Below are positions 7,194-15,985 of a stretch of 17,757 bases of DNA, one piece after another (positions within the stretch are counted from its first letter, which is position 1; every line of letters begins with the position of its first letter). The stretch comes from Ophiostoma sp. CBS 140.51 (Eukaryota > Ascomycota > Sordariomycetes > Ophiostomatales > Ophiostomataceae). The translations under genes were made by a program, and so were the position numbers. The notes under the pieces are model-generated. The model did not search any database, had not been told where the DNA came from, and worked only from the letters and a program-made list of their open reading frames with translations. Location: NCBI GenBank assembly GCA_029298735.1, contig JANSLP010000493.1, positions 1 to 17,757 on the forward strand, in the 5' to 3' direction.

Positions 7194-10100
7194 ATGGAGA
7201 CCACGAAATCGCAAGACGGCCGTGCCAGCGACAAGGCAAAGGCAACACAGCGGCAGCGATCACCATCACAACAGCAACAGCAGCAAGCTCGACTCCCATG
7301 CGACCAGTGTGATGCCAGCTTCAGTCGCATGGAACATTTGGCACGGCATCGACGTTCACATACAAGCGACAAGCCCTTTTGTTGCCCCCGCTGCAGCAAG
7401 CGATTTACTCGGAGAGACACACTCAACCGCCACATTCCCATCCACTACAACGAGGGAAACGGCCATCGTCTGCGCTCTGTGAGCCGCGTTTCCAAGGCGT
7501 GTACGTCATGTGCGCATCTGCGTCTACGCTGTGACGGCAACGATCCATGCGAGCGGTGCATTTCGAGGGACAGCCAGTGTGTGTATACGCCGGGCTCCAG
7601 GATGCGCATCATGACGACAATACGCAAGAGCAGCCAGAACATCAACGGCGGGCCAGATGCGACTACAAGTGACAATGGTCGGACTGAGAGCGAAGGAGGC
7701 AGCCATAAAGATGGGAGCGAGAGTGGGGATATCAATGTCACAGCAACAAATGACAACGGAATGGACACGGGTGACGACAACGACGATGACAAGGATATGG
7801 ATGGCATAGACGTCACCGATAGAACCGACCAGACTGACGCAACAGACGATGCCAACTCGTTTTCGGCACAACTATCTAGCATGTCTACCCCGTCATCGGT
7901 GTTCGCGACCGCTACAAGTCTGCCAGGGGATGTTTCTCTTCTGGCTGACGTGGACCCCGTCCTGCAACAAGAGCAGCAACAGCACGACGAACAACAACAG
8001 AGCCAACGACAGTATGAACAACAACCCGCCCCCACTGACTACGAACACATGGCTCTCCATACCCTCACGCAGGCCGCCATAGATCTTGGAGGTGCACCAT
8101 ATTCAACAATGGACGATACCAACATGAGTGGGGCAGACACAGCAACAGCAGCCGTCATTTCACAACAAGATGCGCCTTTAGTGCAGGCCCAGCAAGAGAC
8201 GATTGCTTCCACAATTTTAGATCTCGATTTCCCAATGCCGTGGAGCCATGATCTCAGTCTAATGGACTGGATCTCGCCCCAGTCTTTGGAGCCACCGGCC
8301 GACAACAACTTCAACATGACGTTTGCTTACGACACGCCTTCCATGATGTTTGGAACTGGTGTCCCTCAGTTCCAGTTGACACCCGTATCAGAGTCGCCGC
8401 AAGTAACATGCGACGACGGTAATGCATCAGCAGTTCAGGGAATAATATCACAATCACAGGCGATGCCAGCCATGCAAACGTGGCCACAGCCAACAAACGG
8501 CGGTGATGTCTCTCAAGTGGCAAGCAACCAGATTCAGGCAGATCCTAATCCACAACAAACACTCCAAGACACACGAGCAGCCATTACCCACCAATGGATC
8601 ACCGAGTGGGACCCGACGAGCCAGGACAACATTGTGGCCTTCCCGGACATGAGCCGCGTGACACGGGACATTCTTGAGGCAGAAGAACTCGCTCAGGTTG
8701 AGAGTATCGGTTCGGCGTGCTACAGCGAGATTGCCCGCTGCCTTCGACGACATGCTGGCTTGGCTACTGGCGGCACAAACGCTACCAACAGCGGATCAGG
8801 GGCAACAGGAGGAGGAGGGAGCCGTCCGCACTACCGGGACTTTACAAATGCAAACCTTCCGCCGTTCCGCGCCATGAACTGTTTTGTCCAGCTTTACTTT
8901 GAGCACTTCCAGGGCATCTTCCCCATGCTGCACCAGGGAACTTTCCACCCAGCGCATCAACCGTGGCAGCTGGTTCTGGCAGTAGCCGCTATTGGCTGCC
9001 GTTACTCCAAGCTACCGGGCACAGCGCAATTTGCCGATGCCCTCCAAGAGCTTCTGCGAAGAGCGATTGCCGACACCATTGAAAGTGACAACTCGGTTGC
9101 ACGCGCCACGTGGATGTGCCAGTGCATCATTCTGAACAGCCTGGGCATGAGCTACAGTGGCAACAAGCGACTTCTCGAGGTGGCCGAGATCAAGCGAAAC
9201 ACGCCGGCCACCATGGTGCGCCGCATTGGCTGTCTGTCGCAACAATACAGTGATTACCGTGCGCATCAAGCTGCTCGAGGCCAGTCTGATGGCCAGGCAG
9301 CCGTCCCTCCTGCCTCTACAGATCTTGACAGAGAATGGAAGGCGTGGGTGGCCGAGGAGGCATTCCGCCGTCTAGGCTTTTGTGCTTTTGTAGGTTCTTC
9401 TTGATTTACCACATGGTGGTGTCAAAATGCTAACAGCCATGACAGTTCTCCGACGCGCAAATCTCCATGCACCTAGACTTGATGCCATGCATGTCGGCCA
9501 CTGAGCTTCACCGTCCACTGCCAGACCACGACAGTCTTTGGAACGCTCCAGATGCAGAGACGTGGCAGGCAAGACGACAAAAATTCAACAATCCTGCGAC
9601 CGAGATGGTTACTCTCTCCACCGGCATGCAACTCTTAGCGGACCATCAACCACTGCCCTCTCGGCTAGGAAGCTTCGCACGTCTTATCATGGTCATGTCC
9701 ACCTACCAGACGGCGGTGGCTATGGCGAACAATGTCATGAGCTCGCTCTTTGCCGGCCTCAGCGAGACCCGGATCCAACCCACTCAGGTGACACAGCGGG
9801 CCATTGGCTTGATTGAAGCACTGCGGCCTACTGCCAATCAAGACGACGAGGACGACCATCGTGACGATTTGTTACGAGCAAGTCTCGAGTGTCATGTCAC
9901 TCTCACTCTTATGCTACTTCACACGCATCGTCGAGATATTCTCAGTCTGGCTCATGCATCGGCAAAACGCAGGAGAGATGCAGTTGACAAAACTACGACC
10001 GCTGTTGACAGCATGTCCCTTGTCCATGAGATTATTCGTCAGCGTCTCTCCTTATGGATACGTGAGGACGGCGGTAAGCGGGCACGTGGTGCCGCTCTGC

Positions 10101-10498
10101 ACGCAGGCCGGCTTTGGGCTGTCCTCCGCCAGTCATCAACCCATGGGTTTCACGAGCCCATTGCCGCACTCCTCGCTATCCTCGTTCTCTGGTGCTACAA
10201 CCAGATGTTTGCTGAGAATACATCTATCAGCCCAGGTGATGCATCAGCACATCTTGCAACAGGCTCTGTCGTCCGGTTAGACCGGCCACGGAGCACATCT
10301 GACTCGCGGGCATGGCAACAAGGACAGGTGCAGGCGCGCTTCGTGCCCCACCTCCAAGGCGTCGGCAACATCACACGGCAAGGTGCAGGTGACAAGATTC
10401 TCGATGCTGGCCGGATGATGCTTCATGAAATGGACATCTGGGCACTCAGTCACGCGTTTGCTACATGGCTTGGCAAAATGAGGACTGATTCTTTGTGA
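7194..10498 (+). CDS. Transcription factor with two C2H2 zinc fingers and a Zn2Cys6 cluster
   Basis: Exons 7194-9389 and 9446-10498 give 1082 residues; the 56-nt intron has a GCTAAC branch, and retaining it would truncate the protein at 736 residues. DNA-binding part: C2H2 finger 1 (C36, C39, H52, H56), finger 2 (C64, C67, H80, H84), then a perfect C-x2-C-x6-C-x5-C-x2-C-x6-C cluster (C103, C106, C113, C119, C122, C129). Residues about 145-230 are Asp/Gly/Thr-rich and 260-280 Gln-rich, followed by a long Gln/Ser/Thr/Met-rich region, plausible activation segments. From about residue 550 a fungal-specific regulatory domain begins (NCFVQLYFEHFQGIFPMLHQ) and continues past the intron. A nuclear, probably pathway-specific regulator of the flanking genes by location; ligand and sites are unknown. 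Codons around 7270-8010 are rich in CAA/CAG and GAC repeats. Confidence 0.93.
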
Positions 10499-10728
10499 CG
10501 AGACGATACCACACTACATGACGATACCCCCACATACCCGGACCACACCCTCCACCCCACAAACAGCACTTGAGCAGGGCCACCAGAAAAAAAGCACCGT
10601 AATGCTATGGAGTCAACATTACACCATGAATTGGCTACAGCAGCATCGATAATCGCTCTTGATTTCGTCTATCTTTGTTTGCCCCTCGGCTCCCATTACC
10701 CCTTTATCACAACAAACATACATCGACC

Positions 10729-11264
10729 ATGGCTACCAGAACTGCAACCTCGCGCACATCAACACCGGCTTCTTTCCGTCTGGTCGGTGCACTAAGTGGT
10801 GTTCAACACATCTCTGACGATTATGCAATCCACCGAACAGGAGTGTACACTGCTGCCGGAAATGGAAGGCACGCATCCGAAGCCGGAATGGAAGGAGACA
10901 AAGACGACAACGAAGACGACGACGACGACCGTATCGATCCCACTGTCGAGCCACATCCCCGTGTCGAAGGTATTGTCCAGCCAGCATGGTGGCCATCCGA
11001 CCGGTTTCGTGATGTGCCGGAGTATGCGCCCATCAACAGAAATCTCGACTGCTCACGGCGGCCGATTGGGGCAACACCCGTCATTTCCGTTCTCTTGACC
11101 ATGACCTTTACCGGAAATGCAATTCTTCAGGTAACTTCACCACCGCAATTATGTTTAACTGCACCACACACTAATAGTCTCAGTTGTACGCCAAAATATG
11201 GAGGTCAACGGTGGAGGTGTTCACTGACCAAATGTTCCGTTATCCCGTCGGTGGAGAGTATTGA
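10729..11264 (+). CDS. Hypothetical acidic protein, unrecognised
   Basis: Exons 10729-11130 and 11184-11264, split by a 53-nt GT-AG intron with phase 0, give 160 residues. The start CGACCATGG fits the fungal initiation context, and the frame continues without break across the splice, which supports a real gene although no family was recognised. Layout: a Ser/Thr-rich basic start (1-20), an acidic run DKDDNEDDDDD (57-67), a Trp/Pro/Arg segment with PAWWPSDRFRDVPEYAPINR (85-104), a mildly hydrophobic stretch (about 113-137) that is too polar for a confident membrane helix, and an aromatic tail ending PVGGEY. A 230-base spacer with CA- and CC-rich sequence separates it from the regulator. It could be a genuine small cluster protein or a decayed remnant. 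The tail faces the dioxygenase, with 189 AT-rich bases between. Confidence 0.55.
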
Positions 11265-11453
11265 ATTTTACTTTTTGACTTTTGACTTATCCCAATATAT
11301 ATTATAATGCTAAAAAAAAACATTACGTTGCCTGCAATAATCTCTACAAGCTGTACTTCAGATGAATTTTTTGAGTAATTTGTAAGAAAAATTTAACATA
11401 ATGGTTATTCTACAGAGTGTTCTTCTACCTGTACTGTTGTGTAATGAACAGTC

Positions 11454-12450
11454 CTACTCCCAGCTACCCAACTGGAACTGGGAGTTAGCCATATTTACCA
11501 ACTCCCAACACTCTCCCAGAAAAACATTGTCCATCTCCTTATCTTCTTTGTCACCGGCCGCACCCGCAACATAGCACGCCGGGATAAAGTGCTCGTCCGT
11601 CCCGTGAGCTTGTCGAAAAAGTGGGTGTTTCATCAGCCGCGTCACTGCCCGCCGTACAGCTGGTCCGCGGTTCATTGTAAAAGCATCATACACTGCCTGT
11701 CGGAACTCGAGCATGCAATCCTGAGGAGCAAACGGCATGGCCAAGTTGTCCCGCCACAGCACCATTTGCATCCAGTTGTTCCGGTACAGGTTGTGCACGG
11801 CACCACCGGACCCAATAATGAGGACGTCCTCGTAGCGTAGCGGACGGATCACAGCACCGATACGGGTGTGCAGATGTGGATCCATACGGGCATTGGCCGA
11901 AACAATCACCACCGGGATGTTGGTCTTTTGCTTGGGGAACATGCGGATAAGGACCAAGTACGTGTCATGAATGAAATCGAAGTCTGGGTTGGGATGTGCG
12001 TCGAGGCCAGAGTCGCGTAACATGCCAATGACACGGTTGCCCATGGGAAGGTCTGCGGTGAGCTTGAACTTCTCGTACTTCTCCTTAGCAACGTAGGCCA
12101 CTGGGTTTTTGCCAGGGTTGGGGTTCATCGCCACCTCGATGCGGTCTCCCATTGCTTCCCAATGGGCGCCTACATTGTCAGTGCTTGTGAAAGAAAACCC
12201 GGACAGTTGGAAGCAAACCCACCCATCATCACGATGCTCTTGACTCCACGCCGTAGCGCTTCGCCGCCCACGGCCTTCCACACTGCGGCCGGCTCCGTAT
12301 CCTCCCCCAGCATCATGGTCGTGCCATGGGAAAAGAAAAATACCGGTGTCGGGTCTGTTCAGAAACAAGTTGGTTTGTACCGTTTTCATGGTTTACATAC
12401 ACTCGTATTGTTGTAGCTATTTACTCACGCTTCTTCGTTAGTGCAGGCAT
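11454..12450 (-). CDS. LigB/DODA-type extradiol aromatic ring-opening dioxygenase
   Basis: Minus-strand exons 12450-12429 (22 nt), 12354-12223 and 12169-11454, with introns of 74 and 53 nt (GT-AG), give 289 residues. The family (class III extradiol dioxygenases, related to 4,5-DOPA dioxygenase and YgiD) opens catechol-type rings with non-haem metal. Seen: PVFFFSHGTTMM (His17), GAHWEA (His54), the segment FDFIHDTYLVLIRMFP (His119), IPVVIVSANARMDPHLHTRIG, LIIGSGGAVHNLYRNNW (His177), and HGTDEHFIPACYVAGAAGD (His245). These match the expected metal and acid/base His positions. The uninterrupted frame from an ATG at 12389 is wrong for its first part: it misses the SHG motif. The first exon encodes only MPALTKK plus one base; GTGAGT and GAACAG flank the intron. 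Shares a divergent promoter with the aldehyde-dehydrogenase-like gene. Substrate unknown; DOPA-type or protocatechuate-like rings are possibilities. Confidence 0.93.
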
Positions 12451-12885
12451 TGTGTCGTTTGTCTCCGGAGTCTGTGGTGTACTATTTTGTTGATGTTCGT
12501 CTTTGACCTTCTCGTCTCGACGCATAAATTCCAAAGGACCAGTAATTTGTCGACTTGCTATCGACCTTGACATCATATTGGCTCATCATGTTCGTTGTGT
12601 CCAAGTCGCGGATTACGGAGGATGGACAATGTTGTGCGCCGCCGTGGCGCGGGCCAGTGGCACACGACCCCCACATATCCGACGAGTAATGCTAATGCAA
12701 CGGCCTCGCTTTTCATTTTCACATTATGCAACTTTTTATCTTATCTGAACAGTGATATTATTCTCCTTGTGAGCATACGTTTTTCTTTCTATTTTCGACA
12801 AAAACACACACGATACTGGCCCGCCATTGTGCTTTTCCTTTTTGCAGATTGGATATCGTACAGCTCTACGACGCAATAACTGAAG
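12451..12885. promoter_or_regulatory. Shared divergent promoter of the dioxygenase and the aldehyde-dehydrogenase-like gene
   Basis: These 435 bases lie between two outward-facing start codons. Seen: an 8-base palindrome CTCCGGAG at 12463-12470, only 13 bases from the dioxygenase ATG, and a tandem CGGATTACGGA at 12609-12619. Both contain CGG half-sites suited to Zn2Cys6 regulators; the TACGGA part also occurs in the regulator's own promoter (7045-7050). The half nearer 12886 is AT- and T-rich. No gene is visible inside. Confidence 0.45.
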
Positions 12886-14462
12886 ATGGACAGCATTGCC
12901 CGAATCTACGAATCCGTCGACGGTTCAAGGCGTGAGGGAAGGTTAGAGAATGTGTTGCAGAGACGAAATGAGCTGCAATGCATTTTCCAAGCCTTAAAAG
13001 CGGTTGTTCCACGACTCGTCAAGACACGCATGACGGACGGTAATCTACCAAACAACGCACACAGAAACTCGCCAGTGGATGGTCTTGGATTGCCAGTATG
13101 CTAACTTCTTCCACTATCTAGACGCCTCTCTCACCGAGTCCAGCATTCTTCTTGACTGCTGTGCTGCCCTTCACTTCCTGCGCGAGGTCCATACTCGCCT
13201 AGACATTGCAAGTGCCCTTGATCAGGAACAGCGATCAGAACGCGGCGTTGATGATACGGCGCGGGTGGTGCCCCTGGGCGTAGTTGTCATTTAGCTGCAA
13301 CTTCAACAATATCTCAGACCATCATCCCGCTGACATCTGCTATTGCCGCTGGAAACACTCCTATCCTTATCCTTGACCCACACGGAGGGACGATTGCAAA
13401 TTTTCTTTACAAACTCCTGCTCGGGTCAGGTATCGATCTGGAAGCTACCGGGTTGTTGATGCTAAGCTCTGATGAAGACCGGAAAACGGCCATCAAGGCT
13501 TTGTCACAGAGGCCAATCCAAGGAGTCGTGGTGCAGACTGCTGAGGACTTGGCGTTTGTATCAAAGGAGACAGATCTGTTCCGAGCTAGTCCGACGTGCC
13601 AAATCATCAACGCCATACAAACGCCTTTGGTGGTCGCCGTCACGCGGCACGGCGATATCAGAAAGGCTGCCGCTCATATTGCAAGGGCCACATCCAACTC
13701 TGGAAAGGACCGACACCTTCTTGTCCTTATCGATGAGGCCGTCTTCGTTCCCTTCCAAGAGGCTATGAAAAATAACGGAGAATCCATCAATATCAACGTT
13801 AACGAGTCAACAGAGAAGTATGTTGCCTGTTATTTTCATATTTAACGCTGACAAATGGTGAACTAACTCGATAACCTAGAGCAGTTCAAGCGATTTTCCT
13901 AGGGGTTCCGAAATATCGAACGTCAGCCATCAGGACATTCACGACAAGCGGTTCCGAGGCACTGTTGAGCCTTATGGGCTCTATGTAAGTCGTCCACAAA
14001 CGGTCTTGTTACTTATTTATTTTAACTAACAGCAATTGCAGGAGCCCGCCCCATGTACCTGCATATCCTTCCGTTGCCATCTACAGCAACAGTTCCGAGG
14101 CCCGCTACCTAAGTCTGTTCATGGAGACATCGTCCGTCTTCATTAACCAGATACCACCGCTCTCGCTCTTCACGCCATCGCAGCACAGCTTCGTTGATCT
14201 GGTGCTTGAGCGGCTGTACTCCCGGCCGAGTCCAATACAAGTGCAACAGCGACGTGAATTGTACGATTTGAAGTCTACCTCCGGGGTAGTTCAGTTTAAA
14301 AGTTTGATTGAGCGAGAGCACCTCGTGGAAACAAAGAGGCCAACTGGGAATAGAATGGGCTTCTTCCCACAAGGTGGTCTTATTGGCCTGTCACATTCAC
14401 TCGTACTGTTGGGGACGATTGGGTGGTTTGCGTGGAGCTGGACGGCTTCGAGACTTAAGTAG
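12886..14462 (+). pseudogene. Aldehyde-dehydrogenase-like protein, frameshifted and lacking the catalytic motif
   Basis: Exons 12886-13039, 13122-13817 (holding the break), 13880-13984 and 14042-14462; introns of 82, 62 and 57 nt are GT-AG and consistent in phase. Read as given, the product stops after 108 residues at TAG 13292-13294. The next frame continues at once with the expected family segment (LTSAIAAGNTPIL), so one missing base near 13291 is the simplest explanation; the whole frame would be near 458 residues. The text resembles fungal ALDH-like proteins in the NAD-binding region, but the usual Glu (ELGGK) and Cys (GQxC) motifs are absent: around 13680-13730 it reads SNSGKDRHLLVLIDE. 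A hydrophobic C-terminal segment (GLIGLSHSLVLLGTIGWFAW) resembles the membrane anchor of fatty aldehyde dehydrogenases. A 38-nt GT-AG intron (13280-13317) would also restore frame but removes a core strand. It may be a sequencing error, a decaying gene, or a non-enzymatic paralogue. Confidence 0.68.
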
Positions 14463-15985
14463 ACCATCGAAAAGCTTGGCGTACATATATGTACACATGC
14501 AGACTAACTTTTGCATGTATTATTTCCTTTGAGGTGAAGATGATATGTTGCCCTATCATTGGACCCTTCATGTGTGTCAAGTGCAGTAGGATGAAAGCAC
14601 CGTCTCTCCTTCTCTCCATAAAACAAAGAAGTCATCAACAAATGGTCCATATGAAAATGTGGGCATTCTAGTGGGTGGGCCGCCTCCGGGTGATGCCACT
14701 GGTCTGCCATAAGGCGACACTGGCGGTCTTCTGCTAGCCCTATACAGGCAAGATACTGGGACAGCCCAGCCTTACCAAATATCGAATGTATTCTAATGTT
14801 GACTGGTTCTTATGTCTTATTTAATCTCTTCTTTGAAGGTGAGATTTCGGCATTTTATGTTCAGATTAACGTGTCCTCGTGTCATGGAACACAAAATACA
14901 CGTCTGTTAACAAATACACAGACACAGCCACGCACACGTGCTTGTATGATTGTACACCAGACTGTGTATGCATATAATAGCACACAAACACAGAGGTCGC
15001 CGAGCTTTGCAACCTCACAGAAATGTTCTTACAGCACGATGCTTCCATTCACGTTGTCTTCTGATGATTCATCATGCTGGAAGATTGTTTCCACGCAGCA
15101 CGGCCCCTGACAAAATTTAGTGATAGAATAAGCTTTATCGTGCAAATTATCATCCCAACAACGTATTTACGACTGCCTAAGTACCTCTTGAAAGCCCTTT
15201 TGTCATCGTCGTCGTGTTCAAGAGCATTCACAGTCGTCGGTGGTCCTAGATAGGCAGTCCAACTCCGGCTAAGCCTCTTTAGGAACATAAAGTCCGCCTC
15301 CTTTACTTCCCAATGGGGTAACCACTGGTGGTGTAACATGATTGGCTTAGAAAGAACTACATTCGCTTCTTTCTTTAAGGATGTACCTACCACTGACTGA
15401 CAAACGGTCGATTACTGTGGTGGCTTGGGGAGGAAGTTGCAACCGTGAAGCTGCTTGTCGCGCCTTCCTTTCATCTCCGTGACTCTTCATGCGCGTACGG
15501 CGCGTCGTTTGAAAGGGGGTAATTGTTTCCCCTCTGATGATTTGCTGAGAAAAGCTGCTTCTGTCTGCTTCCTCGTGATGCACCCTCCCTGTGTCCTCTT
15601 TCTTCTTTATATTTGATACCTCTCTCAGGGTTTACTGTCTCCCTTTCGCATATACCAGACAGCTTCACTACAATCTCTTCTTCTTTGATACCCGCCACCA
15701 ACTTTTTTACCCTCAAGATAATCTCACCTTCCTTCTCTTCACTTCCCATCGACATCTACCTCAACGTTTTATATCTATTACAGCATCCGCCACATCCACC
15801 AGACTGCATCATATCTCCGACACCTTGCATATTCACCGAGACTACTACGACAACTAGGATATCACGGACTGCTCTCCAGGAGAAGCTTCTTTCTTACCTC
15901 CGCTCTCAACCGTTTTCCACCCCACCTTCATCTCAACCTCATACCGACATCCAACAATACATAAAGCTTTTCGAACTAACTCGCA
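14463..15985 (+). promoter_or_regulatory. Long gene-free region and pyrimidine-rich leader of the MFS gene
   Basis: About 1.5 kb with no convincing protein or RNA gene. From 14890 to 15000 it is CA/TG-rich (imperfect ACACA repeats). A CCAAT box lies at 15310-15314. A short CpG-dense patch GCGCGTACGGCGCGTCG (15491-15507) stands out in AT-rich surroundings and contains the palindrome CGTACG and a CGG half-site. From about 15590 to 15985 the plus strand is strongly C/T-rich, typical of well-expressed fungal genes, and contains TTTATATT near 15606. Open frames here are low-complexity Ser/Thr/Pro/His translations of the leader and are not called as genes. Confidence 0.5.

Noticed and set aside
7445..8035. 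Cys-rich 196-residue minus-strand frame
   Set aside because: The Cys and Ser runs are the reverse reading of CAA/CAG-rich glutamine codons in the regulator.
11454..12389. Unspliced 311-residue dioxygenase frame from the ATG at 12389
   Set aside because: Its first 73 or so residues are out-of-frame exon and intron text and lack the SHG metal motif; the spliced model is better.
14890..15000. CA/TG-rich stretch considered as a microsatellite or structured RNA
   Set aside because: Repeats are imperfect and short, and no stable stem was evident by eye.
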